Origin: an uncultured Eggerthellaceae bacterium
Lineage (GTDB): Bacteria > Actinomycetota > Coriobacteriia > Coriobacteriales > Eggerthellaceae
DNA: 58,754 bases
Direction of reading: 5' to 3'
Assembly: GCA_934645125.1 (NCBI GenBank)
Contig: CAKUDT010000001.1
Coordinates: forward strand, 1-58,754
In this document: piece after piece, positions 42,972 to 50,954 of the stretch
Layout: every line of letters starts with the position of its first letter
Position numbering within the stretch: position 1 is the stretch's first letter
Translations under genes and position numbers: made by a program
The notes under the pieces: generated by a model
What the model saw: the letters and a program-made list of their open reading frames with translations, nothing else
The model's database searches: none
Told to the model about the DNA's origin: nothing

Positions 42972-43061
42972 GCAGTGGATAAAGAGGAGAGAGAAGAGAG
43001 AGGAGGTTTGCAAAGAGACTCTTTCCACTGCCCCGGTTAGCGTTTTGCCAACTGCTTTGTT

Positions 43062-43081
43062 TTGTTAACCTTGGTTAACAA
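43062..43081. promoter_or_regulatory. 20-base palindrome with GTTAAC half-sites
   Basis: TTGTTAACC and GGTTAACAA are exact complements around TT. GTTAACC-type sites recur before feoB (45766-45781), which makes a metal-responsive regulator site possible. It lies 322 bases before the HIT gene. Confidence 0.4.
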
Positions 43082-43403
43082 TGAGCATAATACCGTATTT
43101 AGCGCGATGCGCAAGAGCTTTTTCGAAAAAAGTTATCCTTTCCTTACTTTTTTCATGTGAGCGGCAAGGCGGCCGCGTCCAGCTGCCCGCACGCCAGCAG
43201 CGTCACCTGCGCAAGTCGCCCGCACGCCAGCCGTATCGTTCCCAGTCGCTCGTCTACACGCCAGTCGCACCAGCCGCATCGCCCGCGCATCCCGCCAACC
43301 CCTTCCCTTCGCAAATTTCTTACTCTTTCCCTTTTCGCAACACAGCCCCCACAAAGCGGGCGTAAAATAATCAGCAATAATCGACCACAAGATAGGAGTT
43401 GCC

Positions 43404-43772
43404 ATGGACGATTGCTTGTTCTGCAAACTGATTGCACGCGAAATCCCTACGAACATCGTGTACGAAGACGATGATTTCTTCGCATTCGACGATATTGAGC
43501 CCGAGTGCCCCATTCACACGCTGGTCGTGCCGAAGAAGCACTACACCAACCTGCAAGATAATGTTCCCGAGGAACTTTTGGGCAAACTGTGGAAGGTTGT
43601 ACCCGAAGTCGCAAAGATCAAGGGCGTGGGTGAATCCGGCTACCGTTCCGTTATCAACACCGGTCCCGACTCTGCCGCAACGCAGCCCCACCTGCATGTT
43701 CACATTCTGGGCGGCGTGAAGCTGGGTCGTTTCACATTCGAGGGATCCCAGCGCCTGGAGAACCACGAGTAA
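43404..43772 (+). CDS. HIT-family nucleotide-binding protein (HinT-like)
   Basis: A 122-residue hydrolase of the HIT family, acting on AMP-linked or related nucleotides. The catalytic motif HLHVH occupies residues 96-100 (QPHLHVHILGG). DCLFCKLI at residues 3-10 and an upstream His form the zinc site typical of bacterial members. EDDDFFAFDDIEP and HTLVVPKKHY are conserved substrate-pocket blocks. TAGGAGTTGCC precedes the ATG. It is followed by the 23-bp hairpin rather than a standard terminator. Confidence 0.93.
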   Translation: MDDCLFCKLIAREIPTNIVYEDDDFFAFDDIEPECPIHTLVVPKKHYTNLQDNVPEELLGKLWKVVPEVAKIKGVGESGYRSVINTGPDSAATQPHLHVHILGGVKLGRFTFEGSQRLENHE

Positions 43773-43792
43773 CACGCATCACGGCACAAGTT

Positions 43793-43853
43793 GCAGGTGT
43801 TCGTGCTCATCTGAAACGCAAGCGGCGCGCTTCAGATGAGCACGAACACCTGC
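43793..43853. repeat. Perfect 23-bp inverted repeat
   Basis: Arms 43793-43815 and 43831-43853 are exact complements over 23 bases (starting GCAGGTGTTCG) around a 15-base loop. No T-tract follows on either strand. Its right arm touches the stop codon of the ATPase remnant. Confidence 0.9.
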
Positions 43854-44000
43854 CTAAAAATCGATAGAAGTTGATAGCTTCTTCTTGCTTCGCGTTCTCG
43901 AACGCTTGGATTTGTCGCTATGCCCCACACCCGCAACAACTTCGATACCAGGCATCCCTATAGTGCTCTTAAATCTATCCAGGTACGCATTTCTTTGCAT
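43854..44000 (-). pseudogene. Remnant of the N-terminus of a DUF4143-type ATPase
   Basis: The minus strand reads MQRNAYLDRF at the start, then VVAGVGHSDKSK. This resembles the opening of AAA-type ATPases with a DUF4143 domain (xxYLDRLxxF, then VxTGVRRSGKS), but the Walker A motif is altered (GVGHSDKS) and the sequence ends after 48 residues in basic filler. Upstream, TTACGCAA and TTGCGTAA form an inverted pair that could be its old promoter. It is a decayed fragment; the assignment rests on a short match. Confidence 0.5.
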
Positions 44001-44142
44001 CGGTTTCACAACGGATTCTATTACGCAATATTCAATTTCTTCATTTTTGCGTAATATCAATAATTGCGTCACAGGCGCACAAGGGGAATCATTCAAAACA
44101 GCACGCTGGCATTTGCCGGCAAAACAGCAGAAGGGGGATTCC

Positions 44143-44595
44143 ATGAAACTTGCTACAGCTCTCGCAGAGCGGGCTGACCTGCAAAGACGTATTGCCGAGC
44201 TTTCCAACCGCCTGGCAAACAACGCCAGAGTGCAAGAAGGAGAAGCGCCCGCCGAAGATCCCGTCGACCTTATTCAGGAGCTCAATGATTGCATTGCGCG
44301 CCTGGAAGAACTCATGTCCCGTATCAACATGACCAACAGCCAAACATCCTGCAACGGCGCAACTATCACTCAAATGTTGGCAAAGCGCGATGCTTTGAGC
44401 CTGAAAGTCAAGGTCATGCGCGAATTCCTGGAAGAAGCAAGCCATCTTGTTGACCGCTACTCCCGAAGCGAAATCAAGGTGATCCCAACGGTGAAAGTAC
44501 CCGATTTACGCCGCGAGGTAGACTCTTATGCCAAAGAGCTGCGCGTTTTAGACGAAAAACTTCAGGAACTCAACTGGACCACGGAGCTGCTATAA
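44143..44595 (+). CDS. DIP1984-family protein
   Basis: A 150-residue helical cytoplasmic protein. It opens MKLATALAERADLQRRI and has paired helices with IARLEELMSRINMTNSQT and LAKRDALSLKVKVMREFLEEA, closing with LDEKLQELNWTTEL. This pattern is that of the DIP1984/DUF6847 group, which is found mostly in small actinobacterial and firmicute units and has no established activity. AAGGGGGA stands before the ATG, which decides between this and earlier in-frame starts. Confidence 0.8.
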   Translation: MKLATALAERADLQRRIAELSNRLANNARVQEGEAPAEDPVDLIQELNDCIARLEELMSRINMTNSQTSCNGATITQMLAKRDALSLKVKVMREFLEEASHLVDRYSRSEIKVIPTVKVPDLRREVDSYAKELRVLDEKLQELNWTTELL

Positions 44596-45123
44596 CAGCG
44601 CAAGAGCACAACAAAGGCGATCGGTAGCCCGTCCGGGCGAATGCGATCTCGGCGGCAGAGAAGGGAGCCGCACCACAGTAGCGCCTACCGGGCGGGCGCC
44701 TGGCCCAAAGGCCACGTAACGCAGCAAGCCCAGCAGCGTAACATGCGCACGGTTATTTCGCATGACGCACTACCCAGCATTGACGGACCGGCGAGGGCGG
44801 GATTCGGGGATTTGCCTTTTGTTGCAGAATAAATGAAGAAACCTGCGCCCACCCTTGTCACTCGTGCCCGCCACGCCATCCACACCCATACCTCTTTCCT
44901 TTGCTCGCGTTGCCCTGCGCGCGTCCCTGTCGCCACGCGCGTCTGCACGGGCGACGCCTTCCCTTCCCCACGTGCACTCTTCCCCTCCACCTATGGATGT
45001 TAACGTTATTCAACTTTTTTCATTCCAAGTATTGACGTAGGAGTTCGCCGCCGCTAACATCTGTTTGTTCACCAAAGCTAACACGCTTTGTTTAGGAGAC
45101 GCAAAAGGGAAACGAGGATCATC
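44596..45123 (+). promoter_or_regulatory. feo promoter region
   Basis: TTGACG (45032-45037) and TAACAT (45055-45060) are spaced 17 bases, a good sigma-70-type pair. The -10 box overlaps one of two GCTAACA direct repeats (45053-45059 and 45077-45083). A DtxR-type repressor binding there would shut down the promoter. The rest of the gap, 44596-45000, shows no gene. Confidence 0.5.
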
Positions 45124-45333
45124 ATGGTACTGTCAGAGTTGAGAGAAACCGGTAATTACCGCGTGAAGCAGCTCAAAGTAGGTGGCGACCTTGGCCGTCA
45201 TTTGCAGGACATGGGCTTTTTGCCGGGCGAACCCATCACGGTCGTTTCGCATTTCGATGGCAACATCATTGTGAACGTGAAGGGCACCCGCGTGGCGCTT
45301 TCCGAACAAATGGCCAAAAGCATCATGATCTAA
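45124..45333 (+). CDS. feoA: FeoA-domain protein, first copy
   Basis: A 69-residue SH3-like protein that assists ferrous iron import through FeoB. VKQLKVGGDLGRHLQDMGFLPGEPITVV is shared with FeoA family members, as is the closing GTRVALSEQMAKSI. The ATG at 45124 follows GAGGATC and is preferred over a start twelve codons upstream. It leads the feoA-feoA-feoB unit. Confidence 0.9.
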   Translation: MVLSELRETGNYRVKQLKVGGDLGRHLQDMGFLPGEPITVVSHFDGNIIVNVKGTRVALSEQMAKSIMI

Positions 45334-45485
45334 GATTCGCACCGGACGCATGGAATTGCACCTGACCAGCCCAAATGCGGCTGGTAGGAGGGGTGCGCCC
45401 CTGTGCGTCTAAACGTATCCCACGTATCACCCCAACAACGGCAACTGTTAGCGACCCGTTTTGCACTTATTTGAGAGGAGGCTCC

Positions 45486-45707
45486 ATGAAGACATTGCGC
45501 GATGTTCAAAGTGGCGAAACCGTCAAAGCCGTCAAAATTCACGGCGAAGGCGGCATCAAGCGCCGCATTATGGACATGGGCATCACCAAGGGCTGCACAA
45601 TTTACGTGCGCAAAGTTGCCCCTTTGGGCGATCCCGTTGAAGTGACGGTTCGTGGTTACGAACTGACCCTTCGCAAGGAAGACGCCACTATGGTTGAAGT
45701 CGAGTAG
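45486..45707 (+). CDS. feoA: FeoA-domain protein, second copy
   Basis: A 73-residue FeoA protein, only distantly similar to the first. VKAVKIHGEGGIKRRIMDMG and GYELTLRKEDATMVEVE are the two family halves. GAGAGGAGG precedes the ATG. Two separate FeoA proteins ahead of FeoB are common in anaerobic Gram-positive genomes, where one may modulate the GTPase. A terminator sits between it and feoB, so feoB probably also has its own promoter. Confidence 0.92.
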   Translation: MKTLRDVQSGETVKAVKIHGEGGIKRRIMDMGITKGCTIYVRKVAPLGDPVEVTVRGYELTLRKEDATMVEVE

Positions 45708-45731
45708 GCACAGAGCCTTCCCTCTTCATTC

Positions 45732-45756
45732 TTGCCGCAGGAAGCGGCATTTTTTA
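45732..45756 (+). terminator. Terminator between feoA and feoB
   Basis: TGCCGC (45733-45738) pairs with GCGGCA (45744-45749) around five bases, followed by six T residues. Confidence 0.75.
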
Positions 45757-45764
45757 AGAACACG

Positions 45765-45782
45765 AGTTAACCGCTGCTAACA
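45765..45782. promoter_or_regulatory. GTTAAC/GCTAACA site before feoB
   Basis: GTTAAC (45766-45771) and GCTAAC (45776-45781) form an imperfect palindrome between the feoA terminator and feoB. The GCTAACA half also occurs twice at the feoA promoter, so a shared regulator is plausible. Confidence 0.4.
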
Positions 45783-45935
45783 ATCGGTTTGCACAGCGCA
45801 GCAAGCCAGCGCCGCCAAGACGCAATCGGGCAAAACCAAAGCCCAGCCGCACGACCAGGCAAAACGCTGCAAGACGCCGCCAAAGCCCGCTGATTGAAAG
45901 CACTGCCAACTCACCCGCAAACGAAAGGATCGAAC

Positions 45936-48404
45936 ATGAGGTTCGCACTAGCCGGCAATCCCAATTGCGGCAAAACGACTCTCTTCAACGCCCTGACCGG
46001 CTCAAACCAACGCGTTGGCAACTGGCCGGGCGTTACCGTGGAAAAGAAAGAAGGCGCCTGCAAAGCCAACAAGGATTTCCAGATTGTTGACCTTCCGGGC
46101 ATCTATTCTCTTTCTCCCTACACGCTTGAAGAAGTTGTTGCACGTAAATTCATCATCAACGAGCGCCCCGACGCCATTATCAACATCATTGACGGCTCCA
46201 ACCTGGAGCGCAACCTGTACCTGACCACGCAGCTGCTTGACCTGGGACTTCCCGTTTTGGTAGCCATCAACATGATGGACGTTGTACGCAAAAACGGCGA
46301 TATTATCAACATCGATGCCCTGCGCGAGAAGCTGGGCGCGGCCGACGTGGTTGAAATCTCCGCGCTGAAAGGCGAAGGCATTGACGCGCTGGTTGCCGCC
46401 ATGGGCGACCTTGCCTCCAAAGCAGCTCCCGCTGGCATGACGTTTACCCAGGCCATTGAGCCGGCCGTAAAGGAAGTAACCGCTCTGTTGCCCGATTCCA
46501 TTGATCCCGCCGTGCGCCGCTTCTACGCTGTTAAGCTGCTGGAAGGCGACGACAAGATCGGCGAAGGCATTGACGGCATGCCCGACGTATCTGAGCAGCA
46601 AAAAGCCATTGAACTTGCCTGCGATGATACCGCCGAAAGCGCCATCATCAACGAGCGCTACGAATGGATTGGCAACATCATCAACGACGTTGCCACTAAG
46701 GGCGCTGGCAGCAAGAAGGAATCCATTTCCGACAAAATTGACCGCGTAGTCACGAACCGCATTTTGGCGTTGCCCATCTTCGCCGTGGTCATGTTCCTGG
46801 TGTACTACCTGTCCGTTACCACCGTTGGCGGCGTAGCCACCGACTGGGCAAACGATGGCGTGTTCGGCGATGGCTGGTTCCTTGATCCGGCACCCATTGT
46901 TGGCATCGACGGCGCTCAAGCCGACTTTGACGAGGTCAACGACGAGTTTGAAAGTGCCTTGGGCATTGTTGAAACCGGCATTGGCGGCACGTATCAGGAT
47001 TACGACGATGAGTCCGGCGAAGGCGAAATGGTCGAAGTTGACCGCGAGACCTACAACGAAGCCATCGGCGTGCTGCAAGAAGCTGCGGGCGACGATGCCG
47101 AAGCAGCAACCGCCGTCTCCTACCTGGCGAAAAACACCCTGGGCGATGAAGAAAACGAAGCCCGCGCCGAGGCCCTGGAGACCGCAGGTGAGCTGGGTCC
47201 CGACCCCGCTGAATACGGCATTTGGATTCCCGGCATCCCTGCACTGCTGGAAGACCTGACTAGCTCACTTGGTCTTGACGAGGAAAGCTGGCTGCACGGT
47301 CTGATCTTCGACGGCATCGTTGCCGGTCTGGGCGCCATGCTGGGCTTCTTGCCGCAGATGTTCATCCTGTTCTTGCTGCTGTCCTTCCTGGAGCTGTGCG
47401 GCTACACGTCCCGCGTTGCGTTCATTCTGGACCGCATCTTCCGCCGCTTCGGCCTGTCCGGTAAGTCGTTCATTCCGCTGCTCATCAGCTCTGGCTGCGG
47501 CGTTCCGGGCGTTATGGCAAGCCGCACCATTGAGAACTTGAACGACCGTCGCATGACCGTTATGACCGCAACGTTTGTTCCCTGCGGTGCAAAACTCCCG
47601 TTCATCGCGTTGATCGCGGGCGCTGTGTTCGGTGGCGCCTGGTGGGTTGCCCCGTGCGCGTACTTCATGGGCATTGCCTGCGTGTTGCTTTCCGGCATCA
47701 TCCTAAAGAAGTTCAAGGCATTCGCCGGCGAAGCCACCCCGTTCGTTATGGAACTTCCTGCCTACCACCTGCCCTCCTTCGGTAGCGTTATGCGCGCCAC
47801 GGGCGAGCGTTGCATGGCATTCGTCAAGAAGGCCCTTACCGTTCTGTTGCTGGCGACCATCGTCATTTGGTTCCTGAGCACCTACGGCATTGTCGATGGC
47901 GCTTTCGGCGCGGTCGAGGATCAGGCCGACTCCATGCTGGCTGCTATCGGTGGTGCCATCTCGGGCATCTTCGCTCCCCTGGGTTGGGGCACATGGCAAG
48001 CAACCGCAGCGTCTATCGTGGGCATTACCGCAAAGGAAAACATCGTGTCTACGCTGGGCATCCTTTACGCCTGCCCCGAAGGCTGGTATTCAGCAGTTCA
48101 GGCCGCACTGCCTACGGCCGCTGGCTTCAGCTTCCTGGCGTTTAACCTGCTGTGCATCCCCTGCTTCGCAGCTATGAGCGCCATTCTGAAGGAAATGGGC
48201 GGCATCAAATGGGCCGCCGCCGCCTGGGGCTATGAGTGCCTGGTTGCCTACGTAATCGCATTCATTTGCTACCAATTCATTGGTCTGGGAACCGGCGAAT
48301 GCGCGTTTGGCATTGGAACGATTGTTGCCATTGCGCTGGTTGCCGCCATCCTGTACTTGCTGTTCCGTCCGAACAAGTACGCAAAGAAGCAGCTCAACGA
48401 CTAG
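45936..48404 (+). CDS. feoB: FeoB ferrous iron transporter with an acidic loop insertion
   Basis: An 822-residue GTP-gated Fe2+ importer. The G domain has G1 GNPNCGKTT (8-15), G3 DLPG (52-55) and G4 NMMD (112-115), with the switch NWPGVTVEKKEG. The membrane part keeps SSGCGVPGVMASRT and VPCGAKLPF, the Gly/Cys-containing core pore motifs. Residues about 318-428 form an acidic Asp/Glu-rich insert in the loop between the first two membrane helices, absent from ordinary FeoB. The ATG at 45936 follows GAAAGGA. It is the core of the iron operon. Confidence 0.95.
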   Translation: MRFALAGNPNCGKTTLFNALTGSNQRVGNWPGVTVEKKEGACKANKDFQIVDLPGIYSLSPYTLEEVVARKFIINERPDAIINIIDGSNLERNLYLTTQLLDLGLPVLVAINMMDVVRKNGDIINIDALREKLGAADVVEISALKGEGIDALVAAMGDLASKAAPAGMTFTQAIEPAVKEVTALLPDSIDPAVRRFYAVKLLEGDDKIGEGIDGMPDVSEQQKAIELACDDTAESAIINERYEWIGNIINDVATKGAGSKKESISDKIDRVVTNRILALPIFAVVMFLVYYLSVTTVGGVATDWANDGVFGDGWFLDPAPIVGIDGAQADFDEVNDEFESALGIVETGIGGTYQDYDDESGEGEMVEVDRETYNEAIGVLQEAAGDDAEAATAVSYLAKNTLGDEENEARAEALETAGELGPDPAEYGIWIPGIPALLEDLTSSLGLDEESWLHGLIFDGIVAGLGAMLGFLPQMFILFLLLSFLELCGYTSRVAFILDRIFRRFGLSGKSFIPLLISSGCGVPGVMASRTIENLNDRRMTVMTATFVPCGAKLPFIALIAGAVFGGAWWVAPCAYFMGIACVLLSGIILKKFKAFAGEATPFVMELPAYHLPSFGSVMRATGERCMAFVKKALTVLLLATIVIWFLSTYGIVDGAFGAVEDQADSMLAAIGGAISGIFAPLGWGTWQATAASIVGITAKENIVSTLGILYACPEGWYSAVQAALPTAAGFSFLAFNLLCIPCFAAMSAILKEMGGIKWAAAAWGYECLVAYVIAFICYQFIGLGTGECAFGIGTIVAIALVAAILYLLFRPNKYAKKQLND

Positions 48405-48424
48405 TTCGCTGGCTTCACAATAAT

Positions 48425-48465
48425 GAAAAGGCTGGGCGGGCGAACACCTTCCCAGCCTTTTTTAG
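48425..48465 (+). terminator. Terminator after feoB
   Basis: AAAAGGCTGGG (48426-48436) pairs with CCCAGCCTTTT (48451-48461), followed by more T residues. Confidence 0.88.
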
Positions 48466-48555
48466 TAAGATGACACGTAAGATGTAATCGAGAAGCTTGA
48501 CACCTTTTCGAACGATTTCGAAGGGACTTTGCAAAAGCCCTTGTCAGGAGCTCAC

Positions 48556-48786
48556 ATGAACTTGGGATCTTGGATAATACTTGCCGTGCTGGTGCTTATT
48601 GTGGCACTGGCTATCCGCAGCATTGTAAACGATCATAAAAGCGGCAAGGGAAGCTGCGGCGGATGCACCGGCTGCTCAGGCGGCGCAAAGCCGGCTTCTT
48701 GTTCTGCCGTTGACGACATGGTGCGCCACATGGAGAAGGAAGCAGAAAAGGCTGCACAAAAACCAGGCGAAGGGAAGCGCGCATGA
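48556..48786 (+). CDS. FeoB-associated Cys-rich membrane protein
   Basis: A 76-residue protein with one N-terminal membrane helix (LGSWIILAVLVLIVALAI) and a Cys-rich SCGGCTGCSGG segment (residues about 34-44). This is the pattern of the small FeoB-associated family, thought to act with ferrous iron transport in Gram-positive bacteria; the mechanism is unknown. CAGGAG precedes the ATG. It overlaps the next gene by four bases. Confidence 0.88.
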   Translation: MNLGSWIILAVLVLIVALAIRSIVNDHKSGKGSCGGCTGCSGGAKPASCSAVDDMVRHMEKEAEKAAQKPGEGKRA

Positions 48787-49037
48787 ACATCACCATTGGC
48801 GTTGACGGCATGATGTGCGGCATGTGCGAAACTCATGTTGCCGGTGCAATACGGCAAGCGTTCCCCGACGCAAAAAAAGTCAATGCTTCCCGCAAGAAAA
48901 AGCAGGTCACTCTGGAGATTGACCGTGAACTAACTGAAGAAGAGGTGCGTGGCGTAATTGAAGCGACCGGATACGATTTCACGGGAATTCGTACCGAGCA
49001 AGCGCCCGAAAAGAAGCGGCGTTTCGGTATTTTTTAG
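48783..49037 (+). CDS. HMA-domain metal-binding protein
   Basis: An 84-residue soluble protein with the heavy-metal-associated fold: the metal loop GMMCGMCETHV (residues 9-19) and the strand-helix pattern to about residue 70, followed by a basic tail. HMA proteins deliver Cu+ or similar soft metals. It shares a stop-start overlap with the preceding gene. Linkage to feo suggests a metal-handling role; a copper P-type ATPase is not seen in this window. Confidence 0.87.
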   Translation: MNITIGVDGMMCGMCETHVAGAIRQAFPDAKKVNASRKKKQVTLEIDRELTEEEVRGVIEATGYDFTGIRTEQAPEKKRRFGIF

Positions 49038-49072
49038 CACGCTACTGCGAGCGTGACCAGCTCTGCCATGCC

Positions 49073-49738
49073 TTACCACGAGTCCAAATGAGGGTCGCCC
49101 GTCACCAGTTCGCCACGCCCCGCCAACAGTTCGCGCAAGCTTTCCACGACAGGATCGACTTCACCTTCCTTCATGCGGAAGAAAAGCGTCACTTGATCGG
49201 TAAATCCGGTGCTGAGCACTTTCGCAGCAGCCTTCTCAAGCGTATACAGCGCCGTGTCGTACAGCGAATACGGCATGACAACTTGAACATCCACGCAAGA
49301 AATCATCGATACGACCTGGGCATTTTCCAATGCACCTTGTGCCGCCTTCGTATACGCGCGCACGAGCCCGCCTGTTCCCAACAGCGTGCCGCCGAAATAG
49401 CGCGTGACCACTACCACAACATCTTTCAGCTCTGCACCGCGGATGACTTCAAGCACGGGTAGACCAGCGGTTTTCTGCGGCTCACCATCGTCGCTTTGAC
49501 GCTCCACGGGAGCCGCACCTGCATTCGCAGGACCGCTGCACGTCAGAAACGCGAACACGTTGTGGCGCGCACCATGCTCTAACGCACGGACATGTGCCAC
49601 AAACTCACGTGCTTGCTCCTCGTTTTCCACATGACACGCGCGGCCAATGAAGCGCGATTTCTTTTCTTCTGTCTCGAAAACACTCGGTTCATCAGGGGTA
49701 TTAGAAAGCGTCACATACGGCGCAGCCTCAAACAGCAT
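49073..49738 (-). CDS. YigZ/IMPACT-family protein
   Basis: A 221-residue protein of the YigZ/IMPACT group. The N-terminal domain has KKSRFIGRACHVENEEQAREFV and the SDDGEPQKTAG signature near residue 83, then VVVTRYFGGTLLGTGGLVRAY. The C-terminal domain (about 145-221) is the ferredoxin-like second fold. Members are associated with translation control, but the bacterial role is not settled. It is convergent with the HMA gene. Confidence 0.92.
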   Translation of the reverse strand: MLFEAAPYVTLSNTPDEPSVFETEEKKSRFIGRACHVENEEQAREFVAHVRALEHGARHNVFAFLTCSGPANAGAAPVERQSDDGEPQKTAGLPVLEVIRGAELKDVVVVVTRYFGGTLLGTGGLVRAYTKAAQGALENAQVVSMISCVDVQVVMPYSLYDTALYTLEKAAAKVLSTGFTDQVTLFFRMKEGEVDPVVESLRELLAGRGELVTGDPHLDSW

Positions 49739-49795
49739 GCTTTACTCCCCCAAATTCCAAGAAGCCTTGAACGGAAGCCATCTTATCAGCCGTTT

Positions 49796-50002
49796 CTAGC
49801 GCTCAGAGTCGCCCGCTGTGCGCGGACGAGCGTCTTCCACCGCTTCTTCCAGCAGCATGATCTGTTTTTGCAGCGCGCTTTGCTTGCGGAACTGCATGAG
49901 CATCCACACGCCCAGCACCAGCCACACCAGCGCATAAGCCGCAATAAGATACGGGGCCGATGGAAGAATGGTGGAGTAGATCTCTTGCAACAACGGATTC
50001 AT
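49796..50002 (-). CDS. ccmD: CcmD-like small membrane protein
   Basis: A 68-residue protein with one membrane helix (about 18-38: YLIAAYALVWLVLGVWMLM) and a basic/coiled cytoplasmic tail. Size, topology and position after ccmC match CcmD, which holds CcmE next to CcmABC. AAGGGA stands six bases before the ATG at 50002; the ATG two codons upstream is too close. It lies 140 bases after ccmC. Confidence 0.72.
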   Translation of the reverse strand: MNPLLQEIYSTILPSAPYLIAAYALVWLVLGVWMLMQFRKQSALQKQIMLLEEAVEDARPRTAGDSER

Positions 50003-50142
50003 AATCATTCCCTTCGTAGAGAAGTTTCGTAAACGGCAATCTCAATATATAAGCAGGTCATAGCGTCTTCTAGCAACCAGCAGCAACCGCCAGCAACTCA
50101 GCAGCTCCAGCAATATCAGCCACAGCGCGACCTGCTAAAACA

Positions 50143-50910
50143 TTAATCGTCCAGCGTGTCCTTCAGCGCGGCAACACGTTCTTCCAAACGTGCATTGCGG
50201 AAGCGCACCCGATACATCCCAAACGCAATCAGCAAAAAGCCAACGGCGCACACCCCTACGGTCAGCGCCATGTCGGGCGTCATGCCGCCCTGACGCAAAA
50301 CCACCGGGTGCAAGCCACTGGGAATAAAGCGCGTCACGAAGAACGTAATAGGCACGTCCAAGAAGCTGATCAGGCCAAATACCGAGGCAAACGTTGCACG
50401 ACGCTCGACATCGTCAATAGCATTGCGCAAAATGAAGTACGCAATGGCAAGAACCGTCAGAATAAGATACGTGGTCAGGCGCGGCTCCCACGTCCACCAC
50501 ACGCCCCACTCGAACACCGTCCACAGCTCGCCGGTGATCATGGTGCAAATAACGAACAGCAGCGCGACTTCCATGCAAAGGCGCGCGCACGTATCAAACC
50601 GCTGTTGACGCGTGGCCAAATAGCGAATGCAGTAATACGCCATGAAAATCATGACCACCATGGACGTAATGGCAACCGGCATATGGAAGTAGAAAATCTT
50701 TTGGCTGAGCAGCAGTTTTGTAGTTACCACTTGATCGCCAATCAGCTCGGCACCGCCCACTGCTGCACCGTTTACCGGCGCTGCGTAAAGAAATGCCAAC
50801 AAGAAACCAATAGCCGAAAGCACGAAACCAGCCACAATAGCAGCCGGCGCCACCTTATCGGGCCATTGTCCCATTTCTGGGATTTTCACCTGCCCTTTTT
50901 CCTTTGACAC
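50143..50910 (-). CDS. ccmC: CcmC-like cytochrome c maturation protein
   Basis: A 255-residue membrane protein with six helices. It contains the WWD-type haem-handling motif as WGVWWTWEPRLTTYLIL near residue 145, flanked by the two His of FHMPVA and SGLHPVV. CcmC presents haem to CcmE. The start is GTG at 50910, picked because AAGGAAAGGAAGG precedes it; an ATG upstream lacks a ribosome site. Member of the ccm operon. Confidence 0.9.
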   Translation of the reverse strand: MSKEKGQVKIPEMGQWPDKVAPAAIVAGFVLSAIGFLLAFLYAAPVNGAAVGGAELIGDQVVTTKLLLSQKIFYFHMPVAITSMVVMIFMAYYCIRYLATRQQRFDTCARLCMEVALLFVICTMITGELWTVFEWGVWWTWEPRLTTYLILTVLAIAYFILRNAIDDVERRATFASVFGLISFLDVPITFFVTRFIPSGLHPVVLRQGGMTPDMALTVGVCAVGFLLIAFGMYRVRFRNARLEERVAALKDTLDD

Positions 50911-50954
50911 GAAAGCCTTCCTTTCCTTTGAACGCATCGGGTGCACACCGAACC

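Larger units (their letters stand above)
42626..43403. promoter_or_regulatory. Long structured intergenic region
   Basis: No gene is supported in this gap of nearly 780 bases. It holds a TACCCC/GGGGTA palindrome at 42717-42731 near the cytochrome promoter, a strong terminator at 42930-42971, an inverted repeat GCAGTGGA...TCCACTGC at 42973-43033 and a 20-base palindrome at 43062-43081. The last 300 bases repeat GCACGCCAG-like units and only look like coding by composition. Confidence 0.55.

Noticed and set aside
43084..43403. Small open frames on both strands before the HIT gene.
   Set aside because: They come from a GCACGCCAG-like repetitive stretch, have no ribosome sites, and their proteins are Arg/Ala/Pro-rich filler.
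43854..44222. An intact 122-codon minus-strand gene.
   Set aside because: The first 74 codons overlap the start of the DIP1984 gene and show no family pattern. Only the last 48 resemble an ATPase, and the P-loop is broken.
45061..45123. A riboswitch before feoA.
   Set aside because: The leader is too short and I see no conserved iron- or metal-sensing fold. The signals fit a protein-bound operator better.
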